From UBA1801 sp035353395 (GTDB lineage: Bacteria > Acidobacteriota > Holophagae > Holophagales > Holophagaceae): 25,119 bases of DNA. Below are positions 8,550-16,144 of this stretch, in pieces (position 1 is the stretch's first letter; every line of letters begins with the position of its first letter). The stretch is from the NCBI GenBank assembly GCA_035353395.1, contig DAOPZL010000040.1:1-25119 (forward strand), written 5' to 3'. Under the pieces are notes generated by a model. It worked only from the letters and a program-made list of their open reading frames with translations, was not told where the DNA came from and searched no databases. Made by a program: the position numbers and the translations under genes.

Positions 8550-9685
8550 ACCAGCTCCCGGATTTCCAGCTGGAGGTCTATTTCAGCCGGTGGGAGTTCG
8601 CCGCAAGGCACGTCCTGACGGCTTCCGACGCCCAGAGCATGTCCCTGGACGAACTCCTGGCCCTCGGCACGGAGGCCGACCGCGCCGAGTTCGGACGGCT
8701 GGGCCTGGGCTACGCGCCCACCTGGGGCGGCGACGGGCTGCGCCAGGCCGTCGCGGACACCTACGAGACGCTCCGGCCGGAACACGTCCTCGCCTGCGCC
8801 GGGGCCGAGGAGGGCCTCTACTGGCTGATGCAGGAGGCCGCGGGTCCCGGCGACCACATCGTGCTCACGGTGCCCAACTACCAGTCCATGGAGTCCGTGG
8901 CCCTGGCGACGGGGGCCCAGGTCTCGGCGCTCACGCTGGAGCCCCAGGACGGCTGGGCCCTCGACCTGGACCGCCTGGAGCGGGCCCTCCGCCCCACCAC
9001 GAAGCTCGTAGCCGTCAACTTCCCCAACAATCCCTCCGGCTCGGTCCCCGACCAGGCCACCTTCCGGGCCCTGGCCGGGCTGTGCGAGGCGCGGGGCATC
9101 CGCCTTTTCTGCGACGAGGTCCACCGCGGCCTGGAACTGGACCCGGCCCGGCGCCTGCCCCAGGCCGCGGACCTCTCCCCGACGGCCGTCTCCCTCAACG
9201 TGATGTCGAAGTCGTACGGCCTGGCGGGCCTGCGCGTGGGCTGGCTGGCCAGCAGGGACCGGGCGCTGCTCGAGCGACTGGAGCGCCGCAAGCACTACAC
9301 GTCCATCTGCAACTCGGGCCCCGGCGAGTTCCTGACCACCCTGGCCCTGCGGCACGGCGAGGCGATCCAGGCCAGGAACCGGGCCATCATCCGGGCCAAC
9401 CTGCCCCTGTTCGACGCCTTCTTCGCCCGGTGGGCGGACCTCTTCGAATGGGCCCACCCCCAGGGCGGATGCATCTGCTTCCCGCGCTACAAGGGCCCCG
9501 AAGGCGTGGAGACCTTCTGCCGGGAGCTGGTGGAACAGTCGGGCGTCTTCCTGGCCCCCGCCAGCCTCTTCCGGTCGGCCCTGGCCGAGACCCCGACGGA
9601 CCGCTTCCGCGTGGGCGTGGGCCGGTCGGACCCAGCCCCAGCCCTGGCGGCCTTCGATCGCTTCCTGTCCGGGAGGAGGCGCTGA
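8546..9685 (+). CDS. PLP-dependent aminotransferase, class I/II (fold type I)
   Basis: The 379-residue enzyme has the layout of fold-type I aminotransferases: a glycine-rich early segment (YAPTWGGDGLRQAVAD), NFPNNPSGS, CDEVHRG with the aspartate that contacts the pyridine nitrogen, and SKSYGLAGLRVGW with the PLP-binding Lys222. A C-terminal arginine region (RFRVGVGR) probably binds the substrate carboxylate. The ATG at 8546 overlaps the regulator stop and follows AAGGAGG with good spacing, so the pair forms an operon. The substrate is not evident. Classical D-amino-acid transaminases are fold type IV, so this is not one of those, but it could act on a product of D-amino-acid catabolism. It converges with cca. 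Confidence 0.9.
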   Translation: MNQLPDFQLEVYFSRWEFAARHVLTASDAQSMSLDELLALGTEADRAEFGRLGLGYAPTWGGDGLRQAVADTYETLRPEHVLACAGAEEGLYWLMQEAAGPGDHIVLTVPNYQSMESVALATGAQVSALTLEPQDGWALDLDRLERALRPTTKLVAVNFPNNPSGSVPDQATFRALAGLCEARGIRLFCDEVHRGLELDPARRLPQAADLSPTAVSLNVMSKSYGLAGLRVGWLASRDRALLERLERRKHYTSICNSGPGEFLTTLALRHGEAIQARNRAIIRANLPLFDAFFARWADLFEWAHPQGGCICFPRYKGPEGVETFCRELVEQSGVFLAPASLFRSALAETPTDRFRVGVGRSDPAPALAAFDRFLSGRRR

Positions 9686-9692
9686 GGTACAG

Positions 9693-11108
9693 CTAGGGGT
9701 GGGCCTCGAGCCAGGCTCTGGCCAGGCGCGCCAGCTCGTCCTTCTGGTTGAGGGCTGGATCCTCCAGGAGCGCCTCCAGCAGGTGGGCCTGGAGCAGCCC
9801 CAGCCAGGGCCCCGGCTTGCGCCCCGCCAGCCTCGCCAGGGCATGGCCGTCGAGGGCCAGTTCCCTCGCGGTCATCCCGGGGAAGCGGACGGCCTCGAGG
9901 CGTGCCTGGATCCCGCGCCACTCCTCCTGGACCGACGCCCACCACGCGGGGCCGCTCCGGCCGCCGGGCGCCGTGGCGCAGTCCTCCCAGCCCTTGCCGT
10001 ACTGGTCCGCCAGGCGCATCGCCGCCCAGCGCTCCGGCTCCACGCCCGCGTCCAGCAGGCGCTTCAGCAGCCGGCGGAAGGCCGTGTCGCTCCAGTCCGG
10101 ACCGGGGTGTTCGCAGTGCCTCAGGATCAGGCCCGACACCTTCCCCCTCAGCCGGTTGGGCGCGCGGAAGCGGGTCAGGATCTCCTCGGCGCACCGGGCG
10201 GAAACCTCCTCGTGGCCGTAGAAGTGCCGCGCCCCATCCTCGCCGAGGGACAGGGCCGCGGGCTTTCCGGCATCATGGAGCAGCAGCGCCCAGCGGATCG
10301 CGGCGTCGCCGCTCGGCTCCGCCGCGAAGGTCGCGAGGGTGTGCTCCCACAGGTCCAGGCGATGGTGGCCGTTCTGGGGGAAGCCTACCATGGGCCTCAG
10401 CTCCGGCAGCCACAGGTCCAGGAGGCCGGTCCCCTCCAGGAGGCGCAGGCCCAGCGCGGGATCCTGGCCGCCCAGCAGCTTGGAGAGTTCCGTGAAGACC
10501 CGCTCCACGGAGACCTTCCGGGCCACCTCCAGCCGCTGGGGGATGGCGGCGAGGGTGGCCGGCTCCACGCTGAACCCGAGCTGGGAGGCGAAGCGGCAGG
10601 CGCGGAGGGGGCGCAGGCCGTCCTCGGCGAAGCGCCGCAGGGGATCGCCCACGGCCCGGAGGATCCCCGCCGCCAGATCCCGCCGGCCGTCGAAGGGATC
10701 AACGACCTGGGTCTTCCAGTCCGGCGCGTGGACCGCGCCCAGAGGCAGGGCCATGGCGTTCACCGTGAAGTCGCGCCTTGCCAGGTCCTCCTCCAGGGTC
10801 ACGCCGAAGGTCACCTGGAGGGGATGCCTGCCGTCCAGATAGAGCCCATCCCCCCGGTAGGTGGTGATCTCGAAGGGCTGTCCCCCCGCGAGCACGGTGA
10901 CCGTGCCGTGCTGCAGCCCCGTGGGGATGACCCGGAGGCTGGCGGCCTTGGCGCGGCGCATCACTTCTCCGGGCGGCAGGGCCGTGGCCAGGTCCCAGTC
11001 CCCGCCTGCGCGGCCCAGCAGCATGTCGCGGACCGCCCCGCCCACCAGCACGAGCCCGGCATCCTCGCCGAGGGCCTCGATGAGCAAGCTGACGTGGGAC
11101 GCTCTCAC
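9693..11108 (-). CDS. cca: CCA tRNA nucleotidyltransferase / poly(A) polymerase family with HD domain
   Basis: Members of this class II nucleotidyltransferase family add or repair the 3' CCA of tRNAs; close relatives are bacterial poly(A) polymerases. The 471-residue product begins with LVGGAVRDMLLGR and DWDLAT, the catalytic aspartates. It continues with RRDFTVNAMA, the nucleotide-selecting helix region AEDGLRPLRACRFASQLGF and a C-terminal HD phosphohydrolase-like motif (LLLHDAGKPAAL). The start is GTG at 11108, just downstream of the lepB stop, with GAGG overlapping that stop. It is the last gene of the tex-lipoprotein-lepB-cca operon. The only tRNA in the window already encodes its own CCA, so a repair role is likely here. 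Confidence 0.92.
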   Translation of the reverse strand: MRASHVSLLIEALGEDAGLVLVGGAVRDMLLGRAGGDWDLATALPPGEVMRRAKAASLRVIPTGLQHGTVTVLAGGQPFEITTYRGDGLYLDGRHPLQVTFGVTLEEDLARRDFTVNAMALPLGAVHAPDWKTQVVDPFDGRRDLAAGILRAVGDPLRRFAEDGLRPLRACRFASQLGFSVEPATLAAIPQRLEVARKVSVERVFTELSKLLGGQDPALGLRLLEGTGLLDLWLPELRPMVGFPQNGHHRLDLWEHTLATFAAEPSGDAAIRWALLLHDAGKPAALSLGEDGARHFYGHEEVSARCAEEILTRFRAPNRLRGKVSGLILRHCEHPGPDWSDTAFRRLLKRLLDAGVEPERWAAMRLADQYGKGWEDCATAPGGRSGPAWWASVQEEWRGIQARLEAVRFPGMTARELALDGHALARLAGRKPGPWLGLLQAHLLEALLEDPALNQKDELARLARAWLEAHP

Positions 11109-11115
11109 GCCGGAC

Positions 11116-12024
11116 CTACCTCGGAAGGTGTCCCGTCCTGTCCCAGCGGGTGCGGACGAAGAAGTAGCGGGCGCCTTCCACGAAGTTCCGGACGACTCCT
11201 GTGGGCCCGGTGGGGACCTCGGCGCTGGTGTCGTCGTTGCCTCCCTCGCGGTAGCTCCACCAGATCATGAACGGCCTCCCCCGGAGATGATCCAGGGGCA
11301 TGAAGCCCCAGTAGCGGCTGTCGAGGCTGTTGTCCCGGTTGTCGCCCATGGCCAGGAGGTGGCCCTCCGGCACCGTGAAGGCGCCGATGTCGTCGCGGAA
11401 GGTGAAGTCGGGGGTGTCCAGCGGGGCCTGGCCCTGGCGGTCCATCTTGAGGTACTCGGGGTCGGTGAACGGCCACACGCCCGGGACGGGAGGCTGCGTG
11501 CCCTTCGCCTTGGCGGCGGTCAGCAGGGCCCGGTAGACCGTGGTCCCGGCGTCCCGGGTCGCGGGCCAGGGGCCGGCCACAGGCCCGTCCTCGGGCCTGA
11601 GGATGTGGTGCTCGAACTCCCCCGTCACCTGCTTCCCGTTGATGTAGACCCGCTTCTCCCGGATCTCGACCTTGTCGCCCGGCAGCGCGATGCACCGCTT
11701 CACGTAGTCGAAATCGCGCTCCATGGGGTAGCGGAAGACGATGATGTCGCCCCGCTCCACCTGGCGCATCGGGAAGAGCCTGGCCTCCCAGTCCCACTGG
11801 GGGACGGCGAAGATGAACTTGTTCACCAGCAGGTGGTCCCCGATCATCAGCGTGTTCCGCATGGAGGCCGTGGGAATGGTGAACTGCTGCCCCACGAAGG
11901 TCTTGAAGAACATGATCAAGAGGATCGCGAAGCAGATCACCTCGGCGTTGTCGCGGAAGGCGCCCTTCTCGGCGCCGTCCGGCACGACGATCGCCACCTG
12001 GTCCTTGTTCTCCGTGTTCACCAT
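11116..12024 (-). CDS. lepB: Signal peptidase I
   Basis: This inner-membrane protease removes signal peptides from exported proteins. The 302-residue product has one clear N-terminal membrane segment (about residues 28-46). The catalytic serine box follows (IPTASMRNTL, Ser54), then the lysine box YVKRCIALPGDKVEI (Lys109, the general base), and the late signature AMGDNRDNSLDSRYWGF. Between the lysine box and that signature lies an extended loop of about 90 residues, longer than in minimal Gram-positive enzymes. The ATG at 12024 follows GGAG with five-base spacing. The gene lies 40 bases after the lipoprotein gene and directly before cca. Confidence 0.96.
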   Translation of the reverse strand: MVNTENKDQVAIVVPDGAEKGAFRDNAEVICFAILLIMFFKTFVGQQFTIPTASMRNTLMIGDHLLVNKFIFAVPQWDWEARLFPMRQVERGDIIVFRYPMERDFDYVKRCIALPGDKVEIREKRVYINGKQVTGEFEHHILRPEDGPVAGPWPATRDAGTTVYRALLTAAKAKGTQPPVPGVWPFTDPEYLKMDRQGQAPLDTPDFTFRDDIGAFTVPEGHLLAMGDNRDNSLDSRYWGFMPLDHLRGRPFMIWWSYREGGNDDTSAEVPTGPTGVVRNFVEGARYFFVRTRWDRTGHLPR

Positions 12025-12064
12025 GCCCGCTCCAGACTCGATACCTTAAGCATGCCAGGGTCCG

Positions 12065-12688
12065 TCAAGGATTCGCCTTGGCGGCCGGGAGATCCGTGAA
12101 CCCGCGGGAGACGAGCTGGTTGTTCGTCCTCCAGCGGCCGTCCTCGAGCCGCACCTGGCTCTTCGCCTCCCCGATGCCCGGCAGCATGAAGATCCTCCGC
12201 CTGGGCCCGCTCCTGGGCACCAGCTCGACCCAGATGCCGACGCGGTCGTAGTCGCTGGGGAGCTCCAGCTCCGACTCCGGGAGCCGCGCGCGCCCCACGA
12301 CCTGGAAGGTCATGCCCCGGGCCCGGTCCTCCCAGTGGTCCGCCTGCCCCGGAAATCCCTCGGGCAGCATCCGGAAGATGAGGTTGTCCCCCTCCATCAG
12401 CGCCCAGCCCCCGTCCTTGCTCTGGAAATCGAAGGCATGCTGGCCCTTCAGGGTGGTGTAGGCGAGGGTCACGCGGCGCCCTCCGGGGATCTCCCTGGAA
12501 GCGGCCACCCGCACCTGCAGCCTGGCCTGGGCGCGCTCCGCCGGAGGCAGCGTGGGATCCTCGTAGGCCAGCGTGAGGCCCGTTTCCCAGGGGACGTAGA
12601 CCGTCCTCCTCGCCTGCGGCAGGGTCCTTTCGCAGGCGAGGGAGGACAGCAGCGCCGCGGACAGGAGGAAGCAGGACAGCGGCTTCAA
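12065..12688 (-). CDS. Hypothetical lipoprotein
   Basis: No family is recognised. The 207-residue product has a lipoprotein signal peptide: a short basic start, the hydrophobic stretch LSCFLLSAALLSSLA and a lipobox LAC with Cys19 as the acylated residue. The mature part is mostly polar and looks beta-rich, with LTLAYEDPTLPPAERAQ, KGQHAFDFQSKDGGW and a C-terminal RTNNQLVSRGFTDLP. The start is TTG at 12688, overlapping the tex stop (ATTGA), with AAAGGA lying inside the end of tex. It is translationally coupled between tex and lepB and is probably a periplasmic or outer-membrane-anchored protein. Function unknown. Confidence 0.78.
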   Translation of the reverse strand: MKPLSCFLLSAALLSSLACERTLPQARRTVYVPWETGLTLAYEDPTLPPAERAQARLQVRVAASREIPGGRRVTLAYTTLKGQHAFDFQSKDGGWALMEGDNLIFRMLPEGFPGQADHWEDRARGMTFQVVGRARLPESELELPSDYDRVGIWVELVPRSGPRRRIFMLPGIGEAKSQVRLEDGRWRTNNQLVSRGFTDLPAAKANP

Positions 12689-15114
12689 TGGATTCCTTTG
12701 TTGAACTTGGCCAGCAGGTCGTCCAGGCTGGCCCCCCGGACCTCGGGCTTCCGGGGAGGGGCCCCCTCGCGGGAATCCTGCTTCCGGGCATCGGGCTTGC
12801 GCTCGTCCCGGCGCTTCGGGCCCTCGGGACGGCCTTCCAGCTTCGGCGCGCGGCCTTCCTGGCGGCCCGCCTCCGGCCGGGGCTTCTCGTGGCGGGGCCG
12901 ATGGCCGTGGTGGTGGCGCTCCGGGCGCGGGCCTTCCGCCCGCTGGCTCGCCGGCGGGGCGGTCAGGGCCTTGATGGACAGCCCGATCCGCTTGGCCTGC
13001 AGGTCCACGGCGATCACCTTCACCTTCACGGCCTGCCCGACGCTGAGCACGTCGGCCGGGCTCTTCACGAAGGTGTGGGAGATCTCGGAGAGGTGCACCA
13101 GGCCGTCCTGGTGGACGCCGATGTCCACGAAGGCGCCGAACTCGGTCACGTTGGTGACGAGGCCCTGGAGCTCCATGCCGGGCTCCAGGTCGGAAGGCTT
13201 GTTCACCCCCTCCATGAACTGCACGGCCTCGAAGCGCTGGCGCGGGTCCCGCCCCGGCTTCTTGAGTTCCGCGATGATGTCCCGCACGGTCTCCACGCCG
13301 AACCGGTCGTCCACGAGGAGCCTGGGATCCAGGGCGTCCAGGGCCGCGTCGTTGCCGATCAGTTCGGGCACCACCAGGCCGGTGAGCTGGCAGATGCGCT
13401 GGACGACGGGGTAGCTCTCGGGATGCACGGCGCTGGCGTCGAGGGGATCCTCCCCCTCGTGGATGCGCAGGAAGCCCGCGGCCTGCTGGAAGGCCTTCTC
13501 GCCGAAGCGGGAGACCTCCATGAGCTGTTCTCGCTTCCGGAAGGCCCCGTGCTCGAAGCGGTACTGCAGGATGTTCTTGGCCAGCGATTCCCCGATGCCC
13601 GCCACGTAGGCGAGGAGCTTGTAGGAGGCGGAGTTCACGTCCACCCCCACGCGGTTCACGCAGCTCTCCACGACCTCGTCGAGGCTCTTCTTGAGGGCGG
13701 TCTGGTTCACGTCATGCTGGTACTGGCCCACGCCGATGCTCTTGGGATCCACCTTCACCAGTTCGGCGAGCGGGTCCTGGAAGCGGCGGGCGATGCTGAT
13801 GGCGCCGCGCACCGTCACGTCCTGCTCGGGGAACTCCTCCCGGGCCACGTCGGAGGCGCTGTAGACGGACGCCCCGGCCTCGCTCACGGCCACGCAGACC
13901 ACGTCGCCCCGGTCCGTGTCCTTGAGCCACTGGCGGACGAAGGCCTCGGCCTCGCGGCCGCCGGTGCCGTTGCCGATGGCGACGGCCTCCAGCGGGTACT
14001 TGGCGGCGAGCGAGTCGAGGATCGCCCGGCTGCCCTCGAAGTCCCGCTTGGGCTCCAGGGGGTAGATCGTGGCGGATTCCATGAACTGGCCCAGGCGGTT
14101 GATGATCGCCAGCTTGCAGCCGGTCCGGATGCCGGGGTCCACCCCCAGGGTGCACCGCTGCCCGGCGGGAGGCGCCAGGAGCAGGTGGTCCAGGTTGACC
14201 TGGAAGACCTTGATGGCCTCCATGTCGGCCTTCTTCTTGGCGTCCATGCGCACGTCGGTCTCGATGGTGGGCGCCAGGAGGCGGTCGAAGGCGTCCTCGC
14301 AGACCTCGTGCAGGGAGGGCCGGTAGCCCGACTGCGGGTGCGCCGGCACCTTGGAAACCAGCATGGTGACGTACTTCTCGCGGTCCACGGAGAGCTTGAC
14401 CGTGAGGATCTCCTCCTTCTCGCCCCTGCGCAGGGCCAGGATCCGGTGGCCGGGCATCTTCCGGAGGGCTTCCTTGAAGTCCCAGTAGGGCTTGAAGCGC
14501 AGGGCCTCGTTGCTCTCCTTCCGCTCCTCGCGGAGCGTGGAGCACAGGACACCGTGGTCGTGGAACTCCTGGCGCAGCCAGGCGCGGACGTCCGCATCCT
14601 CGGCCAGGCGCTCCGCCAGGATGTGCCCCGCGCCCTGGACGCAGGCGCTCGGGGCCTGGATCCCCTCCTGGTCCTCCTTCACGTAGGGAGCGGCCAGCAT
14701 CATCGGATCGGCGCCGGACTCGTCGGCCAGCAGTTCATCCAGCAGGGGCTCCAGCCCCCGTTCCCTGGCCTCCGTGGCCTTGGTGCGCTTCTTGGGCTTG
14801 TAGGGCAGGTAGAGGTCTTCCAGCTCGGTCTTGCTCCAGGCCGCCTCCACCTTCGCCTTCAGTTCCGGCGTCAGCTTGCCCTGCTTGTCGATGTTCTTGA
14901 GGACGGTTTCCCGCCGGTCCAGCAGGTCCTTGTAGTACGCGACCCTGTCCTCCACCGCGCGGATGGCCACTTCGTCCAGGGATCCCGTGGCTTCCTTGCG
15001 GTAGCGCGCGATGAAGGGAACGGTGTTCCCCTCGTTCAGCAGCGCCACCACCGAGGCAACCCCGGCGCGGGGGAGCGAGAGTTCCTGGCAGATGCGATCG
15101 ACAACCAAATCCAC
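12685..15114 (-). CDS. tex: Tex-family RNA-binding transcription accessory protein
   Basis: Tex is a conserved nucleic-acid-binding protein that affects transcription and stress fitness. It is related to eukaryotic Spt6. The protein matches Tex along its full length: NEGNTVPFIARYRKE, KTELEDLYLPYKPKKRT, the YqgF-like segment TLGVDPGIRTG, AIGNGTGGRE, SEAGASVYSAS, IGVGQYQHDVNQ, the helix-hairpin-helix region around VNSASYKLLAYVAGIG, and an S1 domain (GLVTNVTEFGAFVDIGVHQD). A charged tail of about 90 residues, rich in Arg, Pro, Glu and His, follows the S1 domain and ends with SLDDLLAKFN. The GTG at 15114 is chosen because AAAGGA lies six bases upstream. An ATG at 15156 would add 14 residues not expected for the family. 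It is the first gene of the operon with the lipoprotein, lepB and cca. Confidence 0.95.
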   Translation of the reverse strand: MDLVVDRICQELSLPRAGVASVVALLNEGNTVPFIARYRKEATGSLDEVAIRAVEDRVAYYKDLLDRRETVLKNIDKQGKLTPELKAKVEAAWSKTELEDLYLPYKPKKRTKATEARERGLEPLLDELLADESGADPMMLAAPYVKEDQEGIQAPSACVQGAGHILAERLAEDADVRAWLRQEFHDHGVLCSTLREERKESNEALRFKPYWDFKEALRKMPGHRILALRRGEKEEILTVKLSVDREKYVTMLVSKVPAHPQSGYRPSLHEVCEDAFDRLLAPTIETDVRMDAKKKADMEAIKVFQVNLDHLLLAPPAGQRCTLGVDPGIRTGCKLAIINRLGQFMESATIYPLEPKRDFEGSRAILDSLAAKYPLEAVAIGNGTGGREAEAFVRQWLKDTDRGDVVCVAVSEAGASVYSASDVAREEFPEQDVTVRGAISIARRFQDPLAELVKVDPKSIGVGQYQHDVNQTALKKSLDEVVESCVNRVGVDVNSASYKLLAYVAGIGESLAKNILQYRFEHGAFRKREQLMEVSRFGEKAFQQAAGFLRIHEGEDPLDASAVHPESYPVVQRICQLTGLVVPELIGNDAALDALDPRLLVDDRFGVETVRDIIAELKKPGRDPRQRFEAVQFMEGVNKPSDLEPGMELQGLVTNVTEFGAFVDIGVHQDGLVHLSEISHTFVKSPADVLSVGQAVKVKVIAVDLQAKRIGLSIKALTAPPASQRAEGPRPERHHHGHRPRHEKPRPEAGRQEGRAPKLEGRPEGPKRRDERKPDARKQDSREGAPPRKPEVRGASLDDLLAKFNKGIH

Positions 15115-15484
15115 GCCACGTCCTTTCCAATTCACGCAGATGTGAATGGAGATCATACCTCATGACAGCAGTGACGAAGACCGTACTGAGCGCAATCCAG
15201 TGTTTTCGAGGTGCCGGGCGCGTACCGCGCGCCGCGCGAAAAAGGATGTGCGGAGCGACATGGATCCATGGATTCGACCACGCTCGGCCCAAGGCAGCAG
15301 GGAAAGATCCCCCGGAGGCCGGCCCTGGACGGGGGGCCGGACCAGGCCGCCGGTTCCGCCCGCACGACGGTGCACCGCGGTTTCCTGCCCGGTGGACGGC
15401 CCGATCCCGTACAATGGGAAATTCGATCCACGCAAAGTTGAAGTCTCCAAGTCAGGAAACCGCATTCCTCTGCAGAGGCGCACC
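15115..15484. other. Divergent intergenic region between tex and the Rossmann-chemoreceptor gene
   Basis: This 370-base stretch has open frames in several directions, but none has family resemblance or a convincing start. Visible elements near tex are described separately. A perfect 12-base palindrome CATGGATCCATG lies at 15259-15270. A -10-like TACAAT lies at 15410-15415 on the plus strand, about 70 bases before the chemoreceptor-like gene, without a good -35. The middle (about 15300-15400) is GC-rich. I see no RNA gene here. Confidence 0.55.
15130..15157 (-). promoter_or_regulatory. Possible tex promoter element and small inverted repeat
   Basis: On the minus strand TATGAT (15157-15152) is a good -10 match about 40 bases before the tex GTG, though its -35 is poor. 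Just downstream lies the inverted repeat ATTCAC-GCAGAT-GTGAAT (15130-15147), which would fall at the 5' end of the transcript and could be an operator or a small stem. Confidence 0.35.
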
Positions 15485-16144
15485 ATGAGCGACTGGTACG
15501 GGACGAAGAACCATTCGATCGGAATCGTGGGAGGAGGACGGGCCGGGCACGGCCTGCTGAAGTTCTTCCACGCCAGCCGGATCGCGACGGTCTCCTTCGT
15601 CGTGGACCCCAACCGGGAAGCCCCGGCCATGGAGGCCGCCAAGGCGGAGGACATCCGCACCTTCACGGACCTCTCCGAGGCCCTCCACCGGGCCCCCTGC
15701 GACATCGTCTTCGAGGTGACCGGGAACGAGGAGGCCTCCAGCGAGCTGGGCCGGCTGGTCGCCGGGACCAGCGCCCACGTCGTCTCGCACCACGCCGCGC
15801 GGGTGGTCGTCCAGGTCCAGGACGAGAACATGGAGCGCCTGCGGACGAGCCTGACGGCCCCCCTGAAGAAGATCAAGGACGAGATCGGCACCAGCCTGGA
15901 GGGGAGCCGCAACATCGTGTCGCGGATCAACCAGATCATGTCCAGCATCCAGATGCTGGCCCTCAACGCCAGCATCGAGGCCGCCAAGGTCGGCGTCCAC
16001 GGCAAGGGCTTCATGGTCGTGGCGGACCACATGACCAAGTCCGTGGAGTCCGTCCGCAACCTCACCAGGGAGATCGAGAACATGAACGGCAACCTCACGC
16101 AGGTGTCCGACCAGATCGACTCGGCCCTGGAGCACCTGAACTAG
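15485..16144 (+). CDS. Rossmann-fold / chemoreceptor signalling-tip fusion protein
   Basis: The 219-residue protein has two parts and no membrane segment. Residues 10-112 look like a dinucleotide-binding Rossmann domain of the oxidoreductase type: IGIVGGGRAGHGLL (Gly13, 16-18, 21), an acidic end to the second strand (VVDPN, Asp41) and CDIVFEVTGNEEASSEL. Residues about 113-219 are helical and contain a chemoreceptor (MCP) hairpin tip: MLALNASIEAAKVG at 157-170, then HGKGFMVVAD. The tip departs from the usual FQTN-LLALNAAIEAARAGE pattern: the Phe-Gln-Thr-Asn segment, the Arg (here Lys168) and the following Glu (here Val171) are changed. No clear methylation sites are seen. The ATG at 15485 follows AGAGG with acceptable spacing. 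Domain assignments are by motif only. Confidence 0.8.
   Translation: MSDWYGTKNHSIGIVGGGRAGHGLLKFFHASRIATVSFVVDPNREAPAMEAAKAEDIRTFTDLSEALHRAPCDIVFEVTGNEEASSELGRLVAGTSAHVVSHHAARVVVQVQDENMERLRTSLTAPLKKIKDEIGTSLEGSRNIVSRINQIMSSIQMLALNASIEAAKVGVHGKGFMVVADHMTKSVESVRNLTREIENMNGNLTQVSDQIDSALEHLN

Noticed and set aside
12688..15165. An 825-residue open frame on the plus strand, antisense to tex
   Set aside because: It mirrors tex almost end to end, has low-complexity His/Leu/Val/Gly-rich composition and no family resemblance. Such mirror frames are expected in GC-rich codons.
15146..15484. N-terminal extension of the Rossmann-chemoreceptor protein to an ATG at 15146
   Set aside because: The added residues are low-complexity and Arg/Pro-rich with no domain, and would include the intergenic palindromes. 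The ATG at 15485 begins right before the Rossmann motif.
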